Origin: Chitinophagaceae bacterium
Lineage (GTDB): Bacteria; Bacteroidota; Bacteroidia; Chitinophagales; Chitinophagaceae
DNA length: 51,209 nt
NCBI GenBank assembly: GCA_022841365.1
Contig: JALHRP010000024.1
Span: forward strand, 1 to 51,209
Direction of reading: 5' to 3'
A program made the position numbers and the translations under genes. The notes under the pieces are model-generated. The model was not told where the DNA came from, made no database searches, and was given only the letters and a program-made list of their open reading frames with translations. Positions 17,103-26,377 of this stretch are shown here, one piece after another (position 1 is the stretch's first letter; each line of letters begins with the position of its first letter).

Positions 17103-17951
17103 TTAAAGTAGCCCTTTCAAATGTTTTAATAATTGTTTTGCATCCTCAGCATCAAACCCGTCTTCATCAAGTTCAATTGTAACAGGCTCTACTCTTAATG
17201 AATCATCTTCTAAGACTTCAGACATTCTTCGAATTTTGTCATTTAATCTACTATCAACTAAATCGTCTATTGAATTAGGAGAATGAACTATTTCGATTAT
17301 TGTTTCAGTGCCCTTTGGTAAGCCTAATCGGTGAATCCTGTCCATTGATTGTAAAAATTGAGCAGAATTGTAATTTCTATCTAAGTATATTGCATGATGA
17401 CAAACAGTATGAAGGCTTATGCCCTCAGAGCAAGCTGCAGGGTTTGCAACTAAAGCAAACATATTAGGGTCATCATGAAAATCTTTTACTATTCTTTCCC
17501 TTGTATTTTCTTCCTCCTCACTGCCAGCTTCAACTCCACCATGAATACATTTAGCTCCTAAATCCGAAAGCATTTGCGTAATTGATTCAACATTTTCAAC
17601 AAAGCCAGACCATATTATTACTTTCTTGCCCTCTTTGGCAAGTTGCCTTGCTTTAATTGCAACATACTTAATCTTATTTCCATCGCCGTATTCTATCGCT
17701 TCTCTTAAAGCATCTGGAAACGAAGAAGCGGTTTTTAGTAATAGAGAGGGGTTACTTACAACTTGCAATAATCTCATGTAGCTTTTACCCAATTGGCGAT
17801 AAAATTTTCTATCATTATTGCCTAGTCCTGAAAGTTGTCGTAATTCTTCAGAACGTATTAAATCATATAGATTTTTTTGCGGCTCATTTAATGGTATTGG
17901 AGTTGTAATAATTTTCGGTTTGTCAAGTCCTGATTCATTGTTCGTAGTCAT
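17103..17951 (-). CDS. SNF2-type helicase, C-terminal lobe only
   Basis: The 282 residues correspond to the second RecA lobe of SNF2-family DNA translocases. KKVIIWSGFVENVESI is motif IV-like, CIHGGV and ERIVKDFHDDPNMFALVANPAACSEGISL cover motif V, and FLQSMDRIHRLGLPKGTETII is motif VI with its arginine finger. The first lobe, with Walker A and the DEAH box, is missing. The N-terminus (LDKPKIITTPIPLNEPQKNLYDLI) starts where the linker between lobes usually begins, and an in-frame TAA stands directly before the ATG. On its own it cannot be a complete ATPase. It may be a degraded remnant or may need a partner. It overlaps functionally with the methyltransferase and nuclease genes upstream. Confidence 0.85.
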   Translation of the reverse strand: MTTNNESGLDKPKIITTPIPLNEPQKNLYDLIRSEELRQLSGLGNNDRKFYRQLGKSYMRLLQVVSNPSLLLKTASSFPDALREAIEYGDGNKIKYVAIKARQLAKEGKKVIIWSGFVENVESITQMLSDLGAKCIHGGVEAGSEEEENTRERIVKDFHDDPNMFALVANPAACSEGISLHTVCHHAIYLDRNYNSAQFLQSMDRIHRLGLPKGTETIIEIVHSPNSIDDLVDSRLNDKIRRMSEVLEDDSLRVEPVTIELDEDGFDAEDAKQLLKHLKGLL

Positions 17952-17966
17952 TTATAAATTTTTATG

Positions 17967-18000
17967 AACCAGACTTAAGTACTACTATTAAGCTCTGGTT
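17967..18000 (-). terminator. Hairpin between nuclease-like and half-helicase genes
   Basis: The stem AACCAGA-CTTAA pairs with TTAAG-CTCTGGTT with one bulged base and a nine-base loop. On the minus strand it is followed by CATAAAAATTT, so a weak terminator or processing site is possible. It is the only structured piece in the 90 bp where the missing first helicase lobe would have been expected to lie. Confidence 0.4.
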
Positions 18001-18041
18001 GCGTCGCACTCTTGTACGTTCAGTAATTCTATTCAGCTATA

Positions 18042-18944
18042 TCATTTCGAATTCCTTTTAAACCAAGCAAAAACGTCTTTGTATTCAAGAAAATTACAAT
18101 GATCAATTAAACCACTCATTTTAAAGGTTGGTCTACTTATTTGTCGAAGAAAAAGGGCTTTTCTTATTTCATTTGAAACAATACTAAATTTTGGTAACAG
18201 TTTTGGCTCAATCAGATGGAGGTCATTAAATCTAAGCAACCCTGAATAAATCGACGTTGAATGCTCAACTTCAAACATTGCTTTAAGATCGCTTGATCCT
18301 CTTTGAAGCCATATCACATCAATTTCGGTAATTACATTATGAATTCGTTCATAACGATTAGGAAATTCTACTTTGCAAGAAAATTTTTGCGTAAGGTTCC
18401 AATCTAATTTTATTCTATCACTTTGAGGGATCCAAATATCATATCCTTTTGCAATTCCTATTGAACCAATTAATGTTTGAATTTGTGAGTGTGAAAAGTC
18501 CGGAATTTCGGTTAGCTTACTTTTATCTATTAATTGATTTAGTTGTTCCCAACCAAAGAAGCCTTCTATATTAACTCTGCCACATCCGGGTAGATATAAT
18601 TCAGTTTCTTCACCAAGAAATACTGAAGCTTTAATTTGGCCATCTGATGCGGCTTCAATATTATTTAAAATTTCTTCGTAATCAGAAAATGGAATGAATA
18701 GCGGCTCTCTTTGAGTATCCCATGAAAAACAGATAACAGAATTACTGCCATCAAGAAGTTTAAGATCTTCTTTTCTTAATCCATAAAATGTTTGATTTCT
18801 CCCATGGATTTTTGAATATCTGTAATAAATTCTAAGTTGTCCTTCACAAACATCAAATAGAGATAAACTATTGGGTAGTCTTTTTATTTTTCCGAATCTA
18901 TTTTCTAATTCTTTTAAGAAATTTTGTTTTACAAGGTTGGGCAT
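18042..18944 (-). CDS. Restriction-endonuclease-like protein (EVEH type)
   Basis: I recognise the type but not a named family. The C-terminal part (residues 150-300) reads SHSQIQTLIGSIGIAKGYDIW, then ITEIDVIWLQ, then KAMFEVEHSTSIYSGLLRFNDL. The spacing D209 ... E225-V-E227 after a strand-helix pair resembles a PD-(D/E)xK nuclease core with the lysine replaced. The first 140 residues may bind DNA or be structural. The ATG at 18944 is preferred to an upstream TTG. It starts 13 bp after the methyltransferase stop codon, as in type II restriction pairs. Cleavage activity and specificity are inferred. Confidence 0.7.
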   Translation of the reverse strand: MPNLVKQNFLKELENRFGKIKRLPNSLSLFDVCEGQLRIYYRYSKIHGRNQTFYGLRKEDLKLLDGSNSVICFSWDTQREPLFIPFSDYEEILNNIEAASDGQIKASVFLGEETELYLPGCGRVNIEGFFGWEQLNQLIDKSKLTEIPDFSHSQIQTLIGSIGIAKGYDIWIPQSDRIKLDWNLTQKFSCKVEFPNRYERIHNVITEIDVIWLQRGSSDLKAMFEVEHSTSIYSGLLRFNDLHLIEPKLLPKFSIVSNEIRKALFLRQISRPTFKMSGLIDHCNFLEYKDVFAWFKRNSK

Positions 18945-18957
18945 AAGCAATAATCAG

Positions 18958-19746
18958 TTAAGCTGCTAAGCGAATTTGGTTTTCAATTCCCACCACATTT
19001 CTATTATTTTTTAAAGATGCTAAGACTGTAGAACCAACGCCAGCAAAAGGATCTAGAACCCAATCAAATTCGTCAGTTAATGCTAGTAAACATCTTTCAA
19101 CAAGTTCTATCGGGTATTGACATGGATGATCGGATTTTTCAACATGATTTGCTTTTACGTTTGGTATATTCCAGATTTCATTTTCCCAATCATTTAAAAC
19201 AATTTCCCAAATGTCCGAAGGATTCTTCCCATTTGGATTACTGGAAAATTCACCTTTCTTTGGTCCTTTAAAATGTTTCTTGCCAGGATATTTTGATGGT
19301 ACTCTAACTAAATCCAAATTGAAAGTGTAATTGTCCCCTTTTGTGAACCATAAAATGGTTTCGTATCTGCCAGAGAACCTTTTTGAAGAATGTAGCCCAT
19401 GCCCAAATTGCCAGATAATTCTATTCCTTAATTTAAGTCCATGAGATTTGAAAATGTTGTAATAGAAAATATCAAGCGGAAATACTTCACCTTTGTCTAT
19501 AAAATTCCCAACCTGCCAACATATACTACCTGACGGATGAAGTGTTCTTATTAATTCGGCAATAATAGCATCTTGCTCAGAAAGATACTTTTCAATTGAT
19601 TTTTTTACCTCATATTCTTTGCCGACGTTATATGGGGGTGAAGTAATAATTAACTTGAATTTGCCATCTTCAAATTCCTTTAATTTTTTTAGACAATCTC
19701 CCAATATATATTGATAATCACTTTTTTGATTTTCATTCCTAATCAT
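18958..19746 (-). CDS. DNA adenine/cytosine-N4 methyltransferase (beta class)
   Basis: This 262-residue enzyme transfers a methyl group from S-adenosylmethionine to an exocyclic amino group of DNA. The catalytic motif IV (TSPPYN, residues 35-40) comes before the AdoMet-binding motif I (DPFAGVGST, 232-240), which is the order of beta-class N4/N6 methyltransferases. The middle part holds a target-recognition region (about 120-190). It is the first gene of the cassette and would protect host sites if the EVEH protein is a nuclease. A perfect -7 box lies 4 bases before its ATG. Sequence composition from here to 16276 looks more AT-rich than the flanking genes. Confidence 0.93.
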   Translation of the reverse strand: MIRNENQKSDYQYILGDCLKKLKEFEDGKFKLIITSPPYNVGKEYEVKKSIEKYLSEQDAIIAELIRTLHPSGSICWQVGNFIDKGEVFPLDIFYYNIFKSHGLKLRNRIIWQFGHGLHSSKRFSGRYETILWFTKGDNYTFNLDLVRVPSKYPGKKHFKGPKKGEFSSNPNGKNPSDIWEIVLNDWENEIWNIPNVKANHVEKSDHPCQYPIELVERCLLALTDEFDWVLDPFAGVGSTVLASLKNNRNVVGIENQIRLAA

Positions 19747-19750
19747 GGAT

Positions 19751-19758
19751 CAAATTTA
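19751..19758 (-). promoter_or_regulatory. -7 box of the methyltransferase cassette
   Basis: The minus strand reads TAAATTTG, a perfect TAnnTTTG match, with only 4 bases to the ATG at 19746. This predicts a leaderless or near-leaderless transcript. The rest of the gap up to 20061 contains the ppc terminator and nothing else I recognise. Confidence 0.55.
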
Positions 19759-20009
19759 GGTGTTTCTCTATTTGTAATATAGATATGATTTTAGGTGTCG
19801 AACAAATGTTTATGGATATACTTCAGAGGGGGTTGGGCATGGTCATTGTTAATATCCTGCGGTTCGATACAAAATAGTTCAAAAAGATATTTCGCCATAG
19901 TAGTTGCTTTTAACTGGCAACACACTAATATACATAACTCCTCTTAAAATCAATATCTCACACAATCTAATTTAAATGCTTGCTCTTTATATTTAATAGT
20001 CCCCACAAA

Positions 20010-20038
20010 AAATCCGTGCATCATCTATACACGGATTT
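20010..20038 (-). terminator. Intrinsic terminator of ppc
   Basis: A nine-base-pair stem (AAATCCGTG with CACGGATTT) has an eleven-base loop and is followed on the minus strand by a T-run. It lies 24 bp past the carboxylase stop codon. Confidence 0.8.
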
Positions 20039-20061
20039 CAACATCTTTCTAAACAACCCCT

Positions 20062-22605
20062 TTACGCCGAGTTCCTCGCCGCATTAATAATTCCAAACGA
20101 GCTGCGGATGATGAGCTTTTCATACACTTCTTTATAAGCAGTTGGCATACCGGGTTCGTTCATTTGCCTGCACTTGGCAATAGCGTATTGCTGGATGGTA
20201 ATGAGCGGCATTACAATCCGCTCACGCATTTGGATGGAGAGCTGATCAATGGGATAGTTTTCCATGAGCTCTGTTTTGCCACTCAGCTTGAGCACATATT
20301 TTTTGGTGAGTTCGTACTCGTTGTAAATCATCTGCCATATAACACCATACACGGGATGGTTGGCTAAATGTTCGGTTGCGGGAAAAAAACATTTCTTCAT
20401 GGCCATTTCACAATTATCCATGAGCGTTTTTATAAACAGTGAATTTTTATACAGCTCTTTTATTTCTACAAAACGTCCCTGATCGTCGAGGTCTTTGAGT
20501 GCTGTGCCCACACCATAGTAACCGGTTACGTTTTGTTTTAACTGGCTCCATGCACCTACATACGGAATGGCACGCAGATCTTTGAGTTCAATACGTGCCG
20601 ATGCACCACGTTTGGTGGGGCGGCTGGCAATATTGGTATCGCTGTAATATTTCAACGGACTTGTATCTACGAGGTACTGCATAAAGTACGGATGCGTTTT
20701 TAAACTTTTATAAGCATCAAAGCTTTTTTGCGACACTTCGATAATCAATGCTTCTTCGGCTTTGCTGATATTTATTTTTGATGCGCCAAACAAATCGTTA
20801 CTGATGCCTGCGTTGAGCAGTTGTTCGATGTTAAACTGTGCAGCATCATGTGTTCCGAAATTTGAACTCACGGTTTGTCCCTGGATGGTTAACTGAATTT
20901 CTTTGTTGGAAATATCGTTCCCCATCGAAGCATAAAATTTATGTGTTTTACCACCGCCTCTTGCAGGAGGGCCGCCACGTCCATCAAAAAAAACCACCTC
21001 TGCATCATATTCTTTAGAGATACGTGAAAGCTCTTCTTTTGCTTTGTAAATACTCCAGTTGGCCATGAGGTAACCGCCGTCTTTTGTACCATCGCTAAAG
21101 CCAAGCATAATGGTTTGCCGGTTGCCTCTCTGTTGTAAATGTTGTTTGTAAACAGGGTGCTGATAGAGTTCTTTCATTACTGCAGAAGCGCTTTGTAAAT
21201 CTTCTACTGTTTCAAACAAAGGCACAATATCAATCTGCATACTGTTCTCATCCCATCCGCTGAGAATCAGTAACTGAAATACTTCCATTACATGCTGTGC
21301 ACTGGTACACTGGCTGATGATGTAACGGTTACATCCTTCTGCACCATTGCTCTGCTGAATGATTTTTATTTGCCGCATCATCTGCATGGTATCGTTTACC
21401 AGATCGGCAGATGCGGCATTATCTGTATCTGCAGCATATGAAGGAAGATAGTTTAATGAAAGATCAGGTTGTTCTTTGATCATAGCCGCCAAAACTTTTC
21501 CGTGCACAGAACTGTCTTGACGTATATCCAATGTTGCAAAATGCAAACCGAATAACTGTACACGGTTAATGAGCTGATCAACTGATTGCTGAAACAATCC
21601 ATTGTGCTGATGAATCAGTATGCTCCTTATTTCAAACAGTGTGGCAAGTATTTCTTCTTTGCTGAGGTTGGTGGTATGGCCGGGAATAAATATGTTATCG
21701 TATAATTTTTTTTCAAGACCCGCCAGCAGTGTATCCACTCCCTGAAATGTTAAACGTCGTTTCAGTTTACGTACATCCAGGTAATAGCATTTAATAATCG
21801 AGCCTCGCAGCAACTCGGCAACTTTTACTGTAATATCTGTGGTTACAAAGGGATTGCCGTCTCTGTCGCCCCCGGGCCAAAAGCCCATGCGTATGAGCGG
21901 TTGATTAAAATTGATGCCTAACTGCAGTTGATTTTTGATGGATGAATAAATTTTTCCGGCGGCTGTATAAAATACATTTTCCAGATACCAGATTAAACTC
22001 ACCGCTTCATCATATGGTGTTGGTTTTTGTTTTTTGAGAAAAGCAGTTTTACCTAATTGCTGCAGATAACTGTTGATGAGCGCTGCATTGTTTTCTGCCA
22101 GTGCTTTCGAGAGATCATGAATGATACCCAATACCGAACCGGGATAAAACTGTGTAGGGTGTGCTGTCAAAACAAGACGTACACAGTAATTCGATAATTT
22201 TTCTGCCAGTGCTTCTTCTTTGTTGTGTTGCTGCACTTCATTGAGCAATTGTTTTAGCGTGCCGCTTCCCTGCATATCATTCACTGCACGAAAAGATGCA
22301 TCTTCCAATGCATCAAACAACACAATCTGCCGCTCTACATATTGTACAAAACGAAACAGCAGATCAATCTGCTCCTGTTCTTTTTGATAATTGGTGTGCC
22401 GTTTAAAAAAGTCGTTCAGAATTTCAACAGGACTCAGCTTGTGTTTGTAACCATCTTCGCAATTGGTTAACAACAGCGACAGCATGATGCCCGTACGTTC
22501 AATACGATGAAAGGGGAGGGATGTAAACAGACTGTTGTACAGCTGAAATTTGATCCCGACTAAATTCTTAAATTCCTGCAGACCGGCTGCTTGTGATAAT
22601 GACAT
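20062..22605 (-). CDS. ppc: Phosphoenolpyruvate carboxylase
   Basis: This cytosolic enzyme makes oxaloacetate from phosphoenolpyruvate and bicarbonate to refill the TCA cycle. It is 847 residues, typical for bacterial PEPC. Motifs in order are VLTAHPTQ with the catalytic histidine, GGDRDGNPFVT, MLGFSDGTKDGGYLMANW with the allosteric/active-site Lys region, and FDGRGGPPARGGGKTH, the glycine-rich loop in a variant form (the canonical form is FHGRGGS). The C-terminus ends in INAARNSA. I chose the ATG at 22605 because AAGGAG lies four bases upstream of it (22610-22615); the upstream GTG at 22641 has no such support. A near-match -7 box (TACCTTTC) lies further upstream, giving a leader of about 40 bases. 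Confidence 0.95.
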   Translation of the reverse strand: MSLSQAAGLQEFKNLVGIKFQLYNSLFTSLPFHRIERTGIMLSLLLTNCEDGYKHKLSPVEILNDFFKRHTNYQKEQEQIDLLFRFVQYVERQIVLFDALEDASFRAVNDMQGSGTLKQLLNEVQQHNKEEALAEKLSNYCVRLVLTAHPTQFYPGSVLGIIHDLSKALAENNAALINSYLQQLGKTAFLKKQKPTPYDEAVSLIWYLENVFYTAAGKIYSSIKNQLQLGINFNQPLIRMGFWPGGDRDGNPFVTTDITVKVAELLRGSIIKCYYLDVRKLKRRLTFQGVDTLLAGLEKKLYDNIFIPGHTTNLSKEEILATLFEIRSILIHQHNGLFQQSVDQLINRVQLFGLHFATLDIRQDSSVHGKVLAAMIKEQPDLSLNYLPSYAADTDNAASADLVNDTMQMMRQIKIIQQSNGAEGCNRYIISQCTSAQHVMEVFQLLILSGWDENSMQIDIVPLFETVEDLQSASAVMKELYQHPVYKQHLQQRGNRQTIMLGFSDGTKDGGYLMANWSIYKAKEELSRISKEYDAEVVFFDGRGGPPARGGGKTHKFYASMGNDISNKEIQLTIQGQTVSSNFGTHDAAQFNIEQLLNAGISNDLFGASKINISKAEEALIIEVSQKSFDAYKSLKTHPYFMQYLVDTSPLKYYSDTNIASRPTKRGASARIELKDLRAIPYVGAWSQLKQNVTGYYGVGTALKDLDDQGRFVEIKELYKNSLFIKTLMDNCEMAMKKCFFPATEHLANHPVYGVIWQMIYNEYELTKKYVLKLSGKTELMENYPIDQLSIQMRERIVMPLITIQQYAIAKCRQMNEPGMPTAYKEVYEKLIIRSSFGIINAARNSA

Positions 22606-22958
22606 AGTACTCCTTATTTTAAAAGCAGGCAACCGTAGCACGAAAGGTAAAAAGAAATGAAGTGTTCACGAAATTTGTTTGCAGGCAAACGAATGTATGT
22701 TTTCTGTGTTATTCTTTTTTGATGGGTGATGTGCAGTTATTTTCCTTCAATGTTCCCCGTTTTTTTGGTAGAACGGAACAGCAGCGGGGCTGGCTATACA
22801 AATCCGGCTAAAGTTTAAATACGTTTATGATCTATGTAAACTTATTCTATGAACGATTTAATCTGCCCGCAAATTTACGTGTATGAGTCAGGTGCTGAAA
22901 TGCATTACCTGCTCATTGCCTGCACGGGGAATCCTGATAATAATTAACTGTTGAACGG
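22606..22958. other. Non-coding gap upstream of ppc
   Basis: The 353 bp contain the ppc ribosome binding site and a near-consensus -7 box on the minus strand close to its right-hand neighbour region. I see no gene and no clear terminator for the large lipoprotein gene that ends at 22959. Confidence 0.5.
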
Positions 22959-25900
22959 TTATTTATTTTTTACTGCAAATAATTTCAATGCAGCATTGTT
23001 TTGCGATGCTGCAATAACCATACGGTTACCCATGGAGAACTGCACTACTGTTTTTGCATTGCCCGGAATAAAAATGCCGCTTTCAAGTATGGAAAGTGTT
23101 TTAAAGTTTCCTTTGCCATCACCTTTTAATACCAATCCGTTGCCTGCATCATAACGGCCAATAAACGGATGCATCCCGAATTCATTTCCGCTCAATAAAA
23201 TATCTGCAGCTCCATCTCCATTAAAATCATTCACTGCAATACCATATACCGGCGACCATTGTGCAGCAGCGGGGAGCGGATGAAATACAAACTCAAAGTT
23301 TCCTTTATTTTCAAACCATCCGGTTTCAAATGTATTGGCTGTTAACCGCAGTTCATTATCACGGTTAAAATTTTTCAGCATGGTTTGCATATCTGTTTTT
23401 GCATAGCTGGTATAATCGGGAAATTGTTTTTTAATGGAAGGTATTTCTTCTGCTACCTGATCTCTGTAAGCAACGGGGAACTCCTGTTTTATTCCATGTG
23501 CTGTTGCAGGTTTCCATATGCTCAGCAGTGCATCCCAACGGCTGTTGTTATCGTAATCTTTTGCATACACAGATACTGGTTGTTTTTCTGTTCCTGTATA
23601 ATAACCGTTGGTTCCGTAATTGCCTGCAACAAGATCCATGTCGCCATCGTTGTCTAAATCTGCTACAGCAATTTTATTCCACCAGCCTTTTAACTGATCG
23701 GTAGCTGATGTTTGTTTTACCAGTTTGCCCTGTTCATTTTTAAACATGTAAATGCCCATCCATTCACCGGTTACAATCAGATCAGGATCCTTGTCTTTAT
23801 CTATATCCATCCATACTGCATCGGTTATCATACCAAGCTCTTTCAGTTGGGGCGCAACCGTTTCTGTGACCAATGTAAATTTGATGTTGCCGTTTTTTGT
23901 TTCGTTCCGCAGCAAATAACCGCTTTCAGGTTTCGGATATTCATTGGGCACCATTCTGCCGCCTACAAACAGATCCTGATCACCATCGTTATCATAATCA
24001 GCTGCTGTAACAACACTCTTGCTTGCGTAAATGACAGGTATCATTGAACTGTCGGTAATAAAATTTCCTTTACCATCATTGATGTACAACCGATCGGCAT
24101 AGCCAACAAAGCTTTTCATTAATTCATTGCCACCACTTGTTATATATACATCAAGGTCTTTGTCGTTATCTGCATCAAACAAACAGATACCACCATCATC
24201 GGTCATTTTTTTTGCCGATGCCAGTAAGGGTTGTTGTAGAAATGTTTCATTGGGCTGTTGTAAAAAAACGGTAGCCCGTTGATCGGGGTTTCCTCCTGCA
24301 ATAAGATCGGTTAAACCGTCGCCGTTCAGATCGCCTGCTGCAAGTGCCGGTCCGTATTGTGAAAACTTATGGGGCAGTTGCCGTTGTACATTGAAATCAG
24401 AAAAATCAAATTCTTCATGCTTGTAGGTGATGCCTGCTTTTGATGTGATGTTGGTAAACCAGTTACCTGTTGCAATGAGCGGCGATTGATCATTTCGCAG
24501 AACAGCCGATGCAGATTCTGAAATAAGCATGGTTTGATTGGTAACCACATTGCTGAGCACTTCTTTTTTTCCATTGGGCCAGTTGATGACAATGGAGTCA
24601 ATAAGCGAAACCGTATCTAATCCAAAATGTAAAATGTTTTCGACGCTGCTCATATAACCACGGTAGGGTGTATGCTCGGCCACCTGCATTCCTCCTTTAT
24701 AATACAGATGCGCAATGGTTCCAATACCATTGATGTTAGAAGTGTCGCCACGAAAACGAATGCGTAAAAAATTCTTTTTGTCTGCTTGTTTGTTCTGCTG
24801 ATTTTCCAGCAATGTAGCTTCCATATTGGTGTTGTTGATCACTACATCCAGATCACCATCTAAATCAAAGTCGGCGGTTGCTATACCAGCCGAGTAGGTA
24901 GGAAAATCCCAGCCCCATTCTGTTGTTTTATCTGTAAATGTTAAGTTGCGGTTGTTGTGATAAATGTAATTGCTGATTTGCACCGGTGGTAATTTTTGCA
25001 ATACATCCTGTATTGCATTCCCTTGGTACTGGCTGCGGTAAGCAATAAAATCCAGATCAGTTACATCTTTGGGTAAACCATTGGTGGTCATTAAATCTTT
25101 ATATCCATCATTATCTGCATCAACCAGCAATGCAGCCCAGCTCCAGTCGGTATGCGGTACGCCTGCATAGTATGCTATTTCACTAAAGACGGGTGCAGCA
25201 ATACTATCGTTCTCTCCAACAACCGGTCCACGGTTTAACTGCAAGGTATTGCGGACTGTTTGATAAGGGAAACCGAATTTAGCCGAATATAAATACCAAT
25301 TGTAATCAACCGGGTTCAACATCATTTTCTGCCGGTAATTATCTTCGGGCATCATATCCATTTCAATAATATCAATCAAGCCGTCATTATTAATATCACC
25401 TGCATCATTCCCCATTGCATTTAAGCTGCCGTGTTTAAAATATTCTGCATTGCGGTTGGTAAATGTTCCGTTTTTATTGTTGATGTAAAGCAGATTGCCG
25501 CTTAAATAATCATTGCTTACATAAATATCTTTCCAGCCGTCGCTGTTAATATCTACTATTGAAATACCCAGTCCGTTGCCTTCCCATGTAATACCTGCTT
25601 CCATAGTAACGTTGGTAAAAACGGGTTGCTGCAATGCACTGTTCCAATCGTTGCGGTATAAAATATCATTGGTAAAACCTGTGCCGTTTGTTCTTGGCTG
25701 ACGGAATGTGTTGGGAAATTCCTGATTGAGATCATTCACCACCAGATACAAATCAAGGTCGCCATCATTATCATAATCAAAAAAAGCAGCCATTTGTGTA
25801 CTTACGGTATCAACCAGTCCGTATTGCGCTGCACTTTCTTTAAACTTTGGAATGCCTGTTGACGGATCAATTCCTTTATTAACATACAGTATATCTTTTT

Positions 25901-26318
25901 TTAATTCTGCATTTTGCCAGGTAGATGCACATACATACATGTCCAGCAGTCCATCGTTATTAATATCTACCACACTAACACCACGACTCCATTTTTTTTC
26001 ACCGCTTACACCGGCAATATCAGTTACATCTTCAAACTTCATCTTGCCACGGTTGAGGTATAATTTATTAGGCAGAATAGAAGAAGTAAAATAAATATCG
26101 GGCAGGCTGTCGTTATTAAAATCGCCGATGCCCACACCACCTCCGTTATAGAGGTATTGATAATTAATCATGTTGAGCATTTCATTTTCCTGCAGCACAT
26201 TGCTGAATGTAATTCCACTTTCTGTGCTTTTTATTTCACGGAACAAGGGTGTGTTTTTTTGTTTGCAGGAAGAAAAGAAAACAATGGCTGTAATGAACGC
26301 AGCATAGAATCGGTACAT
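22959..26318 (-). CDS. FG-GAP/VCBS repeat and ASPIC/UnbV-domain lipoprotein
   Basis: This very large (1119-residue) surface or periplasmic lipoprotein has an SPII signal MYRFYAAFITAIVFFSSC with lipidation predicted at Cys18. The body is a set of FG-GAP/VCBS beta-propeller repeats with calcium-loop motifs of the DxDxDGxxD type, for example GDFNNDSLPD, VDINNDGLLD, FDYDNDGDLD, VDADNDGYKD and ADLDNDGDMD. Near the middle (about residues 530-590) lies an ASPIC/UnbV domain (INGIGTIAHLYYKGGMQ, INWPNGKKE). Two propellers are likely, one on each side of that domain. Such proteins often accompany SusCD-type surface systems, but none is adjacent here. The function is unknown; carbohydrate or protein binding is a guess. 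Confidence 0.9.
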   Translation of the reverse strand: MYRFYAAFITAIVFFSSCKQKNTPLFREIKSTESGITFSNVLQENEMLNMINYQYLYNGGGVGIGDFNNDSLPDIYFTSSILPNKLYLNRGKMKFEDVTDIAGVSGEKKWSRGVSVVDINNDGLLDMYVCASTWQNAELKKDILYVNKGIDPSTGIPKFKESAAQYGLVDTVSTQMAAFFDYDNDGDLDLYLVVNDLNQEFPNTFRQPRTNGTGFTNDILYRNDWNSALQQPVFTNVTMEAGITWEGNGLGISIVDINSDGWKDIYVSNDYLSGNLLYINNKNGTFTNRNAEYFKHGSLNAMGNDAGDINNDGLIDIIEMDMMPEDNYRQKMMLNPVDYNWYLYSAKFGFPYQTVRNTLQLNRGPVVGENDSIAAPVFSEIAYYAGVPHTDWSWAALLVDADNDGYKDLMTTNGLPKDVTDLDFIAYRSQYQGNAIQDVLQKLPPVQISNYIYHNNRNLTFTDKTTEWGWDFPTYSAGIATADFDLDGDLDVVINNTNMEATLLENQQNKQADKKNFLRIRFRGDTSNINGIGTIAHLYYKGGMQVAEHTPYRGYMSSVENILHFGLDTVSLIDSIVINWPNGKKEVLSNVVTNQTMLISESASAVLRNDQSPLIATGNWFTNITSKAGITYKHEEFDFSDFNVQRQLPHKFSQYGPALAAGDLNGDGLTDLIAGGNPDQRATVFLQQPNETFLQQPLLASAKKMTDDGGICLFDADNDKDLDVYITSGGNELMKSFVGYADRLYINDGKGNFITDSSMIPVIYASKSVVTAADYDNDGDQDLFVGGRMVPNEYPKPESGYLLRNETKNGNIKFTLVTETVAPQLKELGMITDAVWMDIDKDKDPDLIVTGEWMGIYMFKNEQGKLVKQTSATDQLKGWWNKIAVADLDNDGDMDLVAGNYGTNGYYTGTEKQPVSVYAKDYDNNSRWDALLSIWKPATAHGIKQEFPVAYRDQVAEEIPSIKKQFPDYTSYAKTDMQTMLKNFNRDNELRLTANTFETGWFENKGNFEFVFHPLPAAAQWSPVYGIAVNDFNGDGAADILLSGNEFGMHPFIGRYDAGNGLVLKGDGKGNFKTLSILESGIFIPGNAKTVVQFSMGNRMVIAASQNNAALKLFAVKNK

Positions 26319-26377
26319 GTGCTTTATTTAGCTGACTAAATTAAGGTAAAATGTAAAGCTGAAAACGTTCTGTTGTT

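Noticed and set aside
17103-18041. Half-helicase as a simple frameshift of a full-length gene
   Set aside because: The 90 bp upstream are too short to encode the missing lobe in any frame, and the next gene follows directly. A deletion or an assembly gap is needed instead.
22606-22641. GTG start for ppc at 22641
   Set aside because: The extra 12 residues are not family-like, and the ATG at 22605 has an AAGGAG site just upstream.
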